DNA of 60,728 nucleotides from an uncultured Lachnospiraceae bacterium (GCA_949471785.1 CASWRE010000017.1:1-60728), one strand, 5' to 3'. Shown: positions 8,715-17,467, counted from the first letter of the stretch. Program-made: numbers and translations. The notes: generated by a model from the sequence alone, not told the origin.

Positions 8715-9983
8715 GTGAAAAGAACGATAGGGACAGCGGCTCTGATTTTGCTGGTAATGCTGAGTCTGGCCGGCTGCGGTAAGAAAAAGAGTGAAGAAGG
8801 ATCGTCGCAGGAGGCCGGTGTATCTGCGGCCACGAATGTGACGCTGCCGGAGGACGGCGAGACGGTAGCCTATGTGCTGGCGGCCAGGATGGTATCCGAC
8901 TATCTGGGCAGCGAGGCGTTTGTGCCGGAAACAGGGGCCGGGGGCAACACGTTGTGGACCACTGTGGGTTATCTGTTTTCTGCATACGGCGCTCAGAACG
9001 AGAGGATCAGTACTTCGGAGGACGGACTGTCTTATGAAGTCAGTCTGGAACAATTGCGTTATTATGCCGCCGCTTTGTATGCTGATCTGGGAAAAGCCAA
9101 GGATCTGCCGGAATTGACGGAGACGACAATGGGCGTGACGCGCCAATCGAAAAAAAAATATGTATTTTCTATTGTAGATACGGCGCAGTATCGCGCGCTG
9201 ATCAATTCATCGGCGGAGACCGACGACGGCTATAAAATTAACGCTTCGCTGATGGACAGTGCGAGCGGCGATACGGTGGCCCAGTATGCGGCGACGGTCA
9301 AAAAGAGCGCCTATACGGGTAAGAAGTCTCCGTTTCATTATGCCGTGGCCAGCCTGAGCCGGATGACGAAAATGCCCGTGGTACAGGTGCTGGTGGGACA
9401 GAATAAGGCCGGGGCTGAACAGGGTACGGCCGAAGGCCAGACGCAGGACGGCGGTCAGACGGCGCCTGATGGTCAGACGGCGCCGACGGGAGAGGGGGCA
9501 GGCGCCACAGACGGTACGCAGACGCCCGCCGCTTCGGATAGCGGCGGCAGTTCTTCCGACAGCGGCAGCTCCTCAACAGACGGCGGCGCGCCTGCGGGAA
9601 GTAGTTCTTCCGCAGCGGGAGATTCGGCATCCGGCGGCTCTGCCGGGACGGACGGCGGCAGCTCTTCGACGGACGGCGGCGCGGGAGGAGACAGTTCTTC
9701 CGGCCAGGGTACGTCTCAGCCGTCGGACGGTGGAACGGGCGGCGGGATCTCCAACGGCAGCGCACTTGAACGGGCCAGGGATTATTTCGGCACGACCGAC
9801 GAAGAATCCGGCAAGACTTACGTCTATTCTTATGAAGGTACGACGACTTTCAACAGCACGGATTATTACAATTTCAACGTCACGGACGGGGAATCTTACG
9901 TGACCAATATTCTGGTATCTTATGACGGCTCACGGATACTGAAAGGGACAAAGAACGCGGACGGAAGCTGGAATCTTCAGTGA
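8715..9983 (+). CDS. Secreted lipoprotein with a long Ser/Gly/Thr-rich region, function unknown
   Basis: 422 residues from GTG 8715. A lipoprotein signal peptide ends in the lipobox SLAGC (Cys21). Residues about 40-225 form a folded domain I do not recognise. Residues about 232-345 are a low-complexity stretch of Gln, Thr, Ser, Gly and Asp with recurring SSSTDGG and GQTAP units. The last 75 residues form a small C-terminal domain rich in Tyr and Thr. The layout suggests a membrane-anchored surface protein with a flexible spacer. It lies just before coaD, 26 bases away, with no obvious functional link. Confidence 0.8.
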   Translation: MKRTIGTAALILLVMLSLAGCGKKKSEEGSSQEAGVSAATNVTLPEDGETVAYVLAARMVSDYLGSEAFVPETGAGGNTLWTTVGYLFSAYGAQNERISTSEDGLSYEVSLEQLRYYAAALYADLGKAKDLPELTETTMGVTRQSKKKYVFSIVDTAQYRALINSSAETDDGYKINASLMDSASGDTVAQYAATVKKSAYTGKKSPFHYAVASLSRMTKMPVVQVLVGQNKAGAEQGTAEGQTQDGGQTAPDGQTAPTGEGAGATDGTQTPAASDSGGSSSDSGSSSTDGGAPAGSSSSAAGDSASGGSAGTDGGSSSTDGGAGGDSSSGQGTSQPSDGGTGGGISNGSALERARDYFGTTDEESGKTYVYSYEGTTTFNSTDYYNFNVTDGESYVTNILVSYDGSRILKGTKNADGSWNLQ

Positions 9984-10009
9984 CAGACCGGTTCACACAG
10001 GAGTAAATT

Positions 10010-10501
10010 ATGGCGAAAGCAGTCTATCCGGGCAGCTTTGATCCGATCACGCTGGGACATTTGGATGTCATACGCAGAGCCGCCAGGGCGACGGATAAGC
10101 TGATTATCGGTATATTGAGAAATACGAAGAAAGAACCTCTTTTTTCCCTGGAGGAAAGGAAGAGTATGATTGAGGACTGCGTGAAAGATATAGAAAACGT
10201 CACGGTCAGGGTGTTTGACGGCATGACGGTGGATTTTGCCCGGGAGAATGACGCCAATATTATCGTCAGAGGACTGCGGGCCGTGTCGGATTTTGAGTAT
10301 GAGATGCAGATGGCGCAGACGAATCACACAATCGATCCCCGGGTGGATACCATATTTTTTACCACCAGTCTGGAATATGCTTTTTTGAGCTCTACCATTG
10401 TTAAAGAGGTGGGGTATTACGGAAAAGATGTCTCCCATTATGTGCCGGAGCCGGTGGTGCGTAAGCTCAGGGAGAAATTCGGAGACGGGATATTGAAATG
10501 A
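10010..10501 (+). CDS. coaD: Phosphopantetheine adenylyltransferase
   Basis: Catalyses the fourth step of coenzyme A synthesis: 4'-phosphopantetheine plus ATP gives dephospho-CoA. The length, 163 residues, is normal. The nucleotidyltransferase signature appears as YPGSFDPITLGH at the N-terminus, followed by RGLRAVSDFEYEMQMA and the C-terminal loop SLEYAFLSSTIVKE. AGGAG sits upstream of ATG 10010. It is usually next to rsmD in Firmicutes; here it follows a lipoprotein gene instead. Confidence 0.96.
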   Translation: MAKAVYPGSFDPITLGHLDVIRRAARATDKLIIGILRNTKKEPLFSLEERKSMIEDCVKDIENVTVRVFDGMTVDFARENDANIIVRGLRAVSDFEYEMQMAQTNHTIDPRVDTIFFTTSLEYAFLSSTIVKEVGYYGKDVSHYVPEPVVRKLREKFGDGILK

Positions 10502-10507
10502 GAGGGG

Positions 10508-10771
10508 GTGTGCCCGTTGAGGGAAATGGAGTTTAAAATGGAGCGCACAGGACTTCTTGAGGTCGGTCAGCAGGTGACGGTGACGGAGAGCCAGCTGCCG
10601 ACCTCCTATTATTACACGATCGTTCCGGCCATAGCCATGAGTAAGAACTATCCGTCTTACCGGCGTCTGGCGTCGCGGACGGGGAGAGTGAAAGCGATCC
10701 ATACGACCCCCCGGGGATATTATGCGCAGATTGAGTTTGACGAGGAGGATATCTGTGAAGACGGACACTGA
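10508..10771 (+). CDS. Small conserved-looking protein of unknown function
   Basis: Up to 87 residues between coaD and a DNA glycosylase gene, whose start it overlaps. No family is recognised. The protein is Tyr-rich (TSYYYTIVPAIAMSKNYPSY) and ends in a Glu/Asp-rich tail, and could be a small beta-rich domain. The start is uncertain: GTG 10508 has its Shine-Dalgarno too close, while ATG 10538 has GGAG six bases upstream and would give a 77-residue product. Tight packing with the flanking genes supports its being real. Confidence 0.65.
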   Translation: MCPLREMEFKMERTGLLEVGQQVTVTESQLPTSYYYTIVPAIAMSKNYPSYRRLASRTGRVKAIHTTPRGYYAQIEFDEEDICEDGH

Positions 10772-11294
10772 GCATATACCGGAGCATACCGGCAAAAACG
10801 GGAAATCGGCGGCAGTTTATCACAATATTCCGCCGGTATATGACGAGAACAGCCGGATATTGATACTGGGCAGTTTCCCGTCGGTGAAATCCAGGGAGGC
10901 TGTTTTTTTCTATCATCATCCCCAGAATCGCTTCTGGAAGGTATTGGCAGCGGTGACGGAAAAGGATCTTCCCGATACCATAGAGGAGAAGCGGGTATTT
11001 TTGCTGGCTAATCGCATTGCGGTGTGGGATGTGATCGCCAGCTGTACGATACACGGCTCCAGCGATGCGTCGATTCGTGACGCAAAGCCCAATGATCTGA
11101 GCAAAATACTGGATACGGCTTCCATAAAGAAGATCTGCACCAACGGCAGTACATCCTGGAAACTGTACCGCAAATATCAGATGCCCCTTACCGGTCTGGA
11201 GCCCGTGCGCCTGCCCTCCACCAGCCCTGCCAATGCGGCCTGGAGTCTGGAGCGGCTGACGGAGGCGTGGAGAAAAGAATTAAACGATATATAA
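10755..11294 (+). CDS. DNA-deoxyinosine glycosylase (uracil-DNA glycosylase superfamily)
   Basis: Base-excision repair enzyme expected to remove hypoxanthine (deaminated adenine) from DNA. 179 residues from GTG 10755, which has GAGGAGG at 10742-10748 six bases upstream; the 17-base overlap with the preceding gene suggests coupling. Family motifs are ILGSFPSVKSREA near residue 38, HHPQNRFWKVL, and a C-terminal LPSTSPANA, where the family keeps its catalytic loop. The length fits the short monofunctional family. Confidence 0.85.
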   Translation: MKTDTEHIPEHTGKNGKSAAVYHNIPPVYDENSRILILGSFPSVKSREAVFFYHHPQNRFWKVLAAVTEKDLPDTIEEKRVFLLANRIAVWDVIASCTIHGSSDASIRDAKPNDLSKILDTASIKKICTNGSTSWKLYRKYQMPLTGLEPVRLPSTSPANAAWSLERLTEAWRKELNDI

Positions 11295-11297
11295 GTA

Positions 11298-11325
11298 AAA
11301 GAGTCTGCCGTCTGGCAGACTCTTT
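11298..11325. terminator. Bidirectional intrinsic terminator
   Basis: Perfect 12-bp stem AAAGAGTCTGCC (11298-11309) and GGCAGACTCTTT (11314-11325) with a 4-base loop. The A and T tracts on both sides let it serve the glycosylase gene on the plus strand and the tRNA on the minus strand. Confidence 0.85.
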
Positions 11326-11326
11326 A

Positions 11327-11397
11327 AGCAGGATACGGGAGTCGGACCCGCCTCTTCAGCTTGGGAAGCTGACATACTACCGATGTACTAATCCTGC
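11327..11397 (-). tRNA. tRNA-Gly, anticodon CCC
   Basis: The reverse complement folds as a complete 71-nt cloverleaf. The acceptor arms GCAGGAT and ATCCTGC pair perfectly, and the D stem is GTAC/GTAT. The anticodon stem is TCAGC/GCTGA with loop TTCCCAA (anticodon CCC, reading GGG). The T stem is GCGGG/CCCGT with loop TCCGACT. The discriminator base is U, as expected for tRNA-Gly. CCA is not encoded. The T loop starts TCC rather than the usual TTC. It stands alone, convergent with the glycosylase gene, and ends at a shared terminator. Confidence 0.9.
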
Positions 11398-11495
11398 GTA
11401 TGCTGTAAGGATATAACTTTGCTATGGGTGCTATTATAGCACAGTTATCTATTGGGAAGCAATATTTTTTTGAAAAATTTTGCGGAAAGGATGAT

Positions 11496-12101
11496 ATGGC
11501 GAAAAAATTTTATGCGGTGCGAAAAGGCAAAACGCCGGGCATTTATACGTCCTGGGATCTGTGCCGGGCGCAGGTTCACGGCTTTTCCGGCGCGGAATAT
11601 AAAAGCTTTCCTACAAGGGAAGCGGCCGGGAAGTATATGGAACCGGACCGGGATCGGACGGTGGAGAAGGGCTCCGGGGCGCCGGAACCGGGTGTTCTGG
11701 TGGCTTATGTGGACGGCAGTTATAAGGGTGGTCCGGAGTTTTCCTATGGCATGGTCCTGCTGGCCGCGGATGGTGAACGGCATTTTTGCGAAAAATTGCA
11801 GGATACCGGGCTGGCAAAGATGCGCAATGTGGCCGGGGAGATCAAAGGAGCCGAGGCGGCCATGCGCTATGCCCTGGAACACGGGTTCCAGCGGCTGATC
11901 ATTTACCATGATTATGAGGGAATCGCCAGATGGTGTCAGGGCGACTGGAAGACAAACAGGGACGGGACAAAGGCGTATAAGGCATTCTACGACAGTATCT
12001 GCGGCAAGGTGGATATTTCTTTTGTAAAGGTGGAAGGCCATTCCGGCGACAAGTATAATGATCTGGCGGACGCTCTCGCGAAAAAGGCGTTGGCGCACTG
12101 A
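11496..12101 (+). CDS. Viroplasmin-domain ribonuclease H
   Basis: 201 residues from ATG 11496, with GGAAAGGA upstream. The N-terminal viroplasmin (caulimovirus-type) domain, residues about 1-48, reads FYAVRKGKTPGIYTSWDLC and is known to bind RNA-DNA hybrid. The C-terminal RNase H fold keeps the acidic residues in AYVDGSY, GEIKGAEAAM, YHDYEGIARW and GHSGDKYNDLAD. It is expected to cut the RNA strand of RNA-DNA hybrids during replication or R-loop removal. This domain pair is common in Clostridia. The extension upstream of 11496 crosses the tRNA promoter region and is unlikely to be coding. Confidence 0.92.
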   Translation: MAKKFYAVRKGKTPGIYTSWDLCRAQVHGFSGAEYKSFPTREAAGKYMEPDRDRTVEKGSGAPEPGVLVAYVDGSYKGGPEFSYGMVLLAADGERHFCEKLQDTGLAKMRNVAGEIKGAEAAMRYALEHGFQRLIIYHDYEGIARWCQGDWKTNRDGTKAYKAFYDSICGKVDISFVKVEGHSGDKYNDLADALAKKALAH

Positions 12102-12147
12102 AACGCTCATATGCAGGCGGACCATGGCGGCGGCATGGCGGCGGCCA

Positions 12148-12171
12148 AGGCATGACGTCTATGCCTGTTTT
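12148..12171 (+). terminator. Intrinsic terminator after the RNase H gene
   Basis: Stem AGGCAT/ATGCCT with a 7-base loop and a trailing GTTTT. It separates the RNase H gene from the tetrapyrrole operon. Just upstream is a short direct repeat of CATGGCGGCGG. Confidence 0.6.
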
Positions 12172-12186
12172 GCATAAATTGAAGGG

Positions 12187-12214
12187 TTTACTTTATTCAC
12201 AGATATGGTATCAT
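12187..12214 (+). promoter_or_regulatory. Probable promoter of the tetrapyrrole (hem) operon
   Basis: -35 TTTACT (12187-12192), 16-bp spacer, -10 TATCAT (12209-12214), giving a leader of about 45 bases before hemA. No riboswitch fold is seen in the leader. Confidence 0.5.
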
Positions 12215-12266
12215 GGATTCGTGCGTTGAGGCATACCGGAATTGTTATTTTGGGAGGTACATAAAG

Positions 12267-13496
12267 ATGAGCATCTGTATGATTGGCATTGACCATAACA
12301 GGGCTGCGGTAGATATCCGCGCGGTGTTTTCTTTTACAAAAAAGAATGCCGCGGCTGCTATGGAAACGTTCAAAAATACGGAAGGAATATCAGGGTGTGT
12401 GATACTTTCCACCTGCAACCGCATGGAGTGCTGGGTCAGCACGGAGCGTGACTGGGACGGCTCGCTGTGCGGGCTGCTTTGCGGTGTGAAGGGAGTTGAT
12501 CCCGCGCAGTATGGGGAATATTTTGTGGAACGGAGGGATAGGGAGGCGGTGGACCACCTGTTTTACCTGACCTGTGGATTGAAGTCTCAGATTCTTGGGG
12601 AAGATCAGATTTTGACCCAGGTGAAGGACGCCCTGTCGCTGGCCAGAGAAAATTTCAGTACGGACAGTGTGCTGGAAGTGCTGTTCAGGATGGCTGTGAC
12701 GGCGGGGAAGAAGGTTAAGACGGACGTCAGTTTTTCCAGGGCCAATTATACGGCTATGGACAGCGCTGTGGTCATGCTGGCGGAGCGCGGGATGGATCTG
12801 AAACACATGTCCTGTCTGGTGATCGGCAACGGAGAGATGGGCAAACTGGCCGCTCAGGCGCTGCGGGCCCAGGGAGCCGACGTGACGGTGACGGTGCGGC
12901 AGTACAGAAGCGGTATTGTCAACATTCCCGTGGGGTGTAAGCGGATTGATTACGGCGATCGTATGGAAATGCTGCCTTACTGCGATCTGGTGGTCAGCGC
13001 TACGGCCAGCCCGAATTATACGATTACCAGGGAACGGATGGAGAGCGCGGTCTGGAAAAAGGGCGCGGTTTTTATCGATCTGGCCGTTCCCAGAGATATT
13101 GAACCCGGAGTCCGGGAGCTGGAGGATCTGGAACTGTATGATATTGACGATTTTAAGAGCAGCGGTATGACTGAGAATTACAGCGAATCTTTGCAGGAGG
13201 CGGAAACCGTGCTGCAAGAGCAGATCAGAGAATTTTACGACTGGCTGGAGGGACGCGATCTGATTCCCAAGATCAAAGATATACAGGAAAAGGCCGTGGA
13301 GGATTTGAACCTGCGTATTCATAAGATTTTGACTCATTTGCCCCTGGAGGATGCGATCCGGGCAGATCTGCAGAAATCTATTGATACGGCCGCCGGGAAA
13401 GTGGTCGGAAAGATTATATACGGACTGCGTGACACGATGGAGAAGGAGATTTTTCTGGAGTGTGTCGAGGGTATGGAACGGGTGTATGGAAGATAA
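12267..13496 (+). CDS. hemA: Glutamyl-tRNA reductase
   Basis: First committed step of the C5 pathway: reduces glutamyl-tRNA(Glu) to glutamate-1-semialdehyde with NADPH. 409 residues from ATG 12267 (GGGAGG upstream); a longer start at 12213 lacks a ribosome binding site. The catalytic Cys50 is in LSTCNRMECW, the signature ILGEDQILTQVKDA is intact, the NADPH loop is VIGNGEMGKLAAQ, and a C-terminal helical dimerisation domain follows. It is first in a tightly packed five-gene operon, and its end overlaps the next start. Heme or protein turnover control is known in other bacteria but not visible here. Confidence 0.95.
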   Translation: MSICMIGIDHNRAAVDIRAVFSFTKKNAAAAMETFKNTEGISGCVILSTCNRMECWVSTERDWDGSLCGLLCGVKGVDPAQYGEYFVERRDREAVDHLFYLTCGLKSQILGEDQILTQVKDALSLARENFSTDSVLEVLFRMAVTAGKKVKTDVSFSRANYTAMDSAVVMLAERGMDLKHMSCLVIGNGEMGKLAAQALRAQGADVTVTVRQYRSGIVNIPVGCKRIDYGDRMEMLPYCDLVVSATASPNYTITRERMESAVWKKGAVFIDLAVPRDIEPGVRELEDLELYDIDDFKSSGMTENYSESLQEAETVLQEQIREFYDWLEGRDLIPKIKDIQEKAVEDLNLRIHKILTHLPLEDAIRADLQKSIDTAAGKVVGKIIYGLRDTMEKEIFLECVEGMERVYGR

Positions 13497-13986
13497 TCGT
13501 GAGTTTATAAAGAATAGAGGGGAAAAGATTTTTTTCCCCCTTTTTGTGGATATCAGTGAGAAAACATGTGTGGTGATCGGCGCAGGAAGAATAGCCGCCA
13601 GACGTATTCGTACCCTGGCGGATTTTTGCGGAGATATTCTGGTAGTCGCGCCCGAGGCGGTTTCGGAGGTACATGCCATGGCGGAGGAGGGGATGTGCCG
13701 CTGGATATCCCGGGCGTACAGGCCGGAAGATCTGCAGGGCGCGGATCTGGTGCTGGCAGCCACGGACGATCCGGTATTGAATGCGGGGATTTATGACCTG
13801 TGCAGGCAAAAAGGCGTGCCGGTCAATGTCTGTTCCGATCAGAAAAAATGTGATTTTCATTTTCCGGGTATTGTGCGGCGCGGAGAGTTGGTGATCGGCG
13901 TTAACGGCGCGGGGAAAGACCACCGGCGGGTGCGCCTGCTGCGGGAGAAGATACAGGAATGGATGGATCGGGGAGGTATGGGATGA
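13486..13986 (+). CDS. Precorrin-2 dehydrogenase (SirC / CysG N-terminal type)
   Basis: Oxidises precorrin-2 to sirohydrochlorin with NAD+. 166 residues from ATG 13486, which overlaps the hemA stop. The Rossmann loop reads VVIGAGRIAARRI, followed by LVVAPE and LVLAATDDPVLN, where the Asp corresponds to the region of the catalytic aspartate of Met8p-type enzymes. VNVCSDQKKCDFHFPGIVRRG is the conserved late segment. The length matches dehydrogenase-only SirC rather than Met8p or CysG, so a separate chelatase is probably needed for siroheme. Its stop overlaps the start of the next gene (ATGA). Confidence 0.9.
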   Translation: MEDNREFIKNRGEKIFFPLFVDISEKTCVVIGAGRIAARRIRTLADFCGDILVVAPEAVSEVHAMAEEGMCRWISRAYRPEDLQGADLVLAATDDPVLNAGIYDLCRQKGVPVNVCSDQKKCDFHFPGIVRRGELVIGVNGAGKDHRRVRLLREKIQEWMDRGGMG

Positions 13987-16379
13987 GTAAATGTATAGTA
14001 GGAAGCCGTGAGAGCCGGTTGGCGGTGGTACAGAGCGAGCAGGTGACGGCGTGGATCAGACGGCATCATCCGGAAATGGACGTGCGGCTATTGACGATGA
14101 AAACTACCGGAGACAGGATATTGGATCGCAGATTGGATAAAATCGGCGGTAAAGGGCTGTTTGTGAAAGAGCTGGATAAAGCTCTTCTGGAGGGTAGGAG
14201 CGATCTGTCGGTGCACAGCCTGAAAGATATGCCCATGGAAATTCCCGGGGAGCTCCCGATCGTGGCGTATTCTGCCCGGGAGGATCCGCGGGACGCGCTG
14301 GTATTGCCGGAAGGAGTAAAGGAGCTGGATCTGTCCAAACCTATTGGCTGTTCCAGTCTGCGCCGGATGTTGCAGCTGAAGGAATTGTATCCGGAGGCAA
14401 CGTTTGCCAATATCCGGGGGAATGTGCTGACAAGGCTGGAGAAGGTAGACGGCGGGGAATACGCGGCCACGGTGCTGGCGGCGGCTGGGCTGAAACGATT
14501 GGGCCTGGAGTACAGAGCCTCCCGGTATTTTTCGGTGGAAGAGATGCTTCCCGCTGCCGGACAGGGGATACTGGCCGTGCAGGGAAGAGCAGGAGAGGAC
14601 TACGGCTATCTGGACGGATTTGCGGACCGGGAAGGAGCTCTGGCGGGACGAAGCGAGCGGGCTTTTGTCCGGGAGCTGAACGGAGGCTGTACCTCGCCGG
14701 TGGCCGCCTACGGCGTGGTGCGGGGAAGGCAGATTTTTCTGACCGGCCTGTATTATGACGAGGAGACGGAGAAATGGAGCAAGGGTACGCTGGCCGGTGA
14801 TGCAGGACAGCCGGAAACCCTGGGAAAAGAGCTGGCAGAAAAACTGAGAAAGCAGACGCGGGAAGGAAAAAAATCTTACGGGAAAGTGTATCTTGTGGGA
14901 GCGGGGCCAGGAGACGCAGGCCTTTTGACAGTCAAGGGCAAGCAGGTGATCGAGGAAGCGGATGTGATTGTTTATGACAGCCTGGTGGGCGACGGGGTGC
15001 TGGGTATGCTGCCCGACACTGCCCGCACGATCAATGTGGGGAAACGCTCCGGCCGTCACATAAAACCTCAGTATGAGACGAACCGTATCCTTTTGGAGGA
15101 GGCGGAGGCAGGCCGGCGGGTCGTACGGCTCAAAGGAGGAGATCCTTTTCTCTTTGGCCGGGGCGGCGAGGAGCTGGAGCTTTTGGCGGCAAATCATATT
15201 CCCTTTGAGGTAGTGCCGGGAGTGACTTCCTCTCTGGCGGTTCCGGCCTACAACGGTATTCCGGTGACCCACAGGGATTATTGCTCTTCACTGCACATCG
15301 TGACCGGTCACAAGAAGGCCGGCGAGGCGTTTACCTGTGACTTTGAAGCTCTGGTGCGTACCGGTGGAACGCTGGTGTTCCTGATGGGTATGTCGGCTCT
15401 GGAGGATATCTGCGACGGCCTGGTACGCGCGGGTATGGACCGGGATATGCCGGCAGCGGTGCTGCAGCAGGGCACAACCGCCGGCCAGCGGCGAGTGGTG
15501 GCCACGGTATCTACTCTGAGAGAAGAGGCGTTCCGTCAGGGTATGGGGACTCCGGCCATCATTGTGGTGGGCAGAGTCTGTGCGCTGGCCGACAGATTTG
15601 CCTGGTACGAGAAATTGCCTTTGCAGGGAATGAAAGTGGCGGTGACAAGACCGAGAGATTTAATCTCACAGATGGCCGCAAAGCTGCGGGCTCTGGGAGC
15701 GGAGGTACTGGAGATGCCCGCCATATGTACGGAGCCCATAGAGCACAATGAAGCATTGGACAATGCCATGGCCGCCCTGGACGGCTATCAGTGGATTGCC
15801 TTTACCAGTCCCACCGGCGTAAAGGTGTTTTTTGAGGAACTGAAGAGAGCGGGCAGAGATATCCGTGCTCTGGGCAGGATGAAGATTGCTTCTATCGGCA
15901 AAGGGACGTCCAGGGAGCTGGAGCGGAGAGGTATATTTGCCGATCTTGAGCCGGAGGTGTATGACGGCGTCCATCTCGGCCGGGCCATGGCGGCACGCTG
16001 TGAACAGAAGGCGAGGATACTGATTCCCCGGGCGGAGATCGGGAATCATGAGATCATTGAGGAGCTGGAGAAAAGAGATGATCTGGAGGTGACGGATATC
16101 GCCACCTATCATACCCGTTACAGAGTGGAGGATGTGCTGGATCAGAAGGCGGCTTTCGAGAACGGGGATGTGGATCTTGCCGTGTTTACCAGCGCCTCGA
16201 CGGTGCGAGGCTTTATGGCGGCGACGCCGGGGCTGGATTATACGAAGGTGACGGCGGCCTGTATCGGAAAGCAGACGGCGGCGGAAGCCGGGGGCTGCGG
16301 CATGAAGTGTTACGTGGCGAAGACAGCGTCTATGGACAGCCTGGTGGAATTGATCGTGGAGATTGCGGAAGAGAAATGA
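13983..16379 (+). CDS. Trifunctional HemC-CobA-HemD fusion (hydroxymethylbilane synthase / uroporphyrinogen-III methyltransferase / uroporphyrinogen-III synthase)
   Basis: One 798-residue chain joins three consecutive activities from porphobilinogen to precorrin-2. Residues about 1-298 are HemC: GSRESRLAVVQSEQV, the catalytic Asp in SVHSLKDMP, and the dipyrromethane-binding Cys in NGGCTSPVAAYG. Residues about 300-545 are CobA/SUMT: YLVGAGPGDAGLLTVKG, RLKGGDPFLFGRGGEE and VPAYNGIPVTHR. Residues about 546-798 are HemD: MKVAVTRPRDLISQ to the C-terminus. ATG 13983 has GGGGAGG upstream; a longer start at 13959 is disfavoured. CobA-HemD fusions are known in Clostridia; adding HemC in the same chain is less common. 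The order in the chain does not follow the reaction order (HemC, HemD, CobA). Confidence 0.93.
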   Translation: MSKCIVGSRESRLAVVQSEQVTAWIRRHHPEMDVRLLTMKTTGDRILDRRLDKIGGKGLFVKELDKALLEGRSDLSVHSLKDMPMEIPGELPIVAYSAREDPRDALVLPEGVKELDLSKPIGCSSLRRMLQLKELYPEATFANIRGNVLTRLEKVDGGEYAATVLAAAGLKRLGLEYRASRYFSVEEMLPAAGQGILAVQGRAGEDYGYLDGFADREGALAGRSERAFVRELNGGCTSPVAAYGVVRGRQIFLTGLYYDEETEKWSKGTLAGDAGQPETLGKELAEKLRKQTREGKKSYGKVYLVGAGPGDAGLLTVKGKQVIEEADVIVYDSLVGDGVLGMLPDTARTINVGKRSGRHIKPQYETNRILLEEAEAGRRVVRLKGGDPFLFGRGGEELELLAANHIPFEVVPGVTSSLAVPAYNGIPVTHRDYCSSLHIVTGHKKAGEAFTCDFEALVRTGGTLVFLMGMSALEDICDGLVRAGMDRDMPAAVLQQGTTAGQRRVVATVSTLREEAFRQGMGTPAIIVVGRVCALADRFAWYEKLPLQGMKVAVTRPRDLISQMAAKLRALGAEVLEMPAICTEPIEHNEALDNAMAALDGYQWIAFTSPTGVKVFFEELKRAGRDIRALGRMKIASIGKGTSRELERRGIFADLEPEVYDGVHLGRAMAARCEQKARILIPRAEIGNHEIIEELEKRDDLEVTDIATYHTRYRVEDVLDQKAAFENGDVDLAVFTSASTVRGFMAATPGLDYTKVTAACIGKQTAAEAGGCGMKCYVAKTASMDSLVELIVEIAEEK

Positions 16380-16432
16380 GGCGGCTGTCCATGGCAGGAC
16401 AGATGAAAGAACAGGGAAGGCAGGAGGTAACG

Positions 16433-17416
16433 ATGGACTTATTAAAGCGACCGAGGAGATTGCGCGGCGGGGACAGTATCCGCCGGATGGTGCGGGAGAC
16501 CAGGATGGATAAAGCGTCCCTGATTTACCCGATGTTTGTGATGGACGGCGACGATAAGGTGGAGGAGATTCCCTCCATGCCGGGACAGTACCGGTATACG
16601 CTGGACCATATGGGAGAGGAGCTGCAGCGGCTGACGGACGCGGGCGTGGGCAGCGTGATGTTTTTTGGTATTCCGGCGGTGAAGGACGCCATGGGTTCCC
16701 AGGCGTATGCCGAGGACGGGATTGTTCAGCGGGCGCTGCGTCAGGCGAAGAAGGATTTTCCGGGATTGTATTATGTGACGGACGTGTGTATGTGTGAATA
16801 TACTTCCCACGGCCATTGCGGTGTGCTCTGCGGCCATGACGTGGAAAATGACGCGACGCTGGATCTTCTGGCCCGCACGGCTCTGTCCCATGTGCGGGCC
16901 GGGGCGGATATGGTGGCCCCGTCGGATATGATGGACGGACGGGTACTGGCTATCCGCAACAGATTGGATGAGAACGGGTTTAAGGAGACGCCGATCATGT
17001 CCTACGCGGTTAAGTATGCCTCTGCATTTTACGGACCGTTTCGGGAGGCGGCAGGCTCCGCGCCGTCCTTCGGCGACCGCAAATCTTATCAGATGGACCC
17101 CCACAACAGCCGGGAGGGCGTGAAGGAAGCCCTCCTCGACGTGGAGGAAGGAGCGGATATTGTCATGGTGAAACCGGCCATGAATTATCTGGATATGATC
17201 ACACGGGTGCAGGAGGCGACGAATGTCCCCGTGGCCGCTTACAGTACCAGCGCGGAATACGCGATGGTGAAGGCTGCCGCCGCCAACGACTGGGTGGACG
17301 AGGAGCGGATCATGTGTGAGATGGCGGTCAGCGCTTACCGCGCGGGGGCGCAGATCTATCTGACTTATTATGCCAGGGAGCTGGCGAAGTGCATGGACGA
17401 GGGTTTGATCGGATGA
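16433..17416 (+). CDS. hemB: Porphobilinogen synthase (delta-aminolevulinate dehydratase)
   Basis: Condenses two 5-aminolevulinate molecules into porphobilinogen. 327 residues from ATG 16433 with CAGGAGG upstream. The two Schiff-base lysines lie in SYAVKYASAFYGPF and MVKPAMNYLDMI. The metal-binding segment reads CMCEYTSHGHCGVL, with Cys residues typical of the zinc-dependent class. Fourth gene of the operon, 53 bases after the fusion gene. Confidence 0.96.
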   Translation: MDLLKRPRRLRGGDSIRRMVRETRMDKASLIYPMFVMDGDDKVEEIPSMPGQYRYTLDHMGEELQRLTDAGVGSVMFFGIPAVKDAMGSQAYAEDGIVQRALRQAKKDFPGLYYVTDVCMCEYTSHGHCGVLCGHDVENDATLDLLARTALSHVRAGADMVAPSDMMDGRVLAIRNRLDENGFKETPIMSYAVKYASAFYGPFREAAGSAPSFGDRKSYQMDPHNSREGVKEALLDVEEGADIVMVKPAMNYLDMITRVQEATNVPVAAYSTSAEYAMVKAAAANDWVDEERIMCEMAVSAYRAGAQIYLTYYARELAKCMDEGLIG

Positions 17417-17467
17417 TACCGGTGAAAGAGTTGAGGCGAAAGGAATAAGGGAAGGGAGGAGCAGCTG

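Noticed and set aside
12121-12150. GGCGGCGG-rich direct repeat after the RNase H gene
   Set aside because: Only two short imperfect copies of CATGGCGGCGG; most likely chance in GC-rich DNA.
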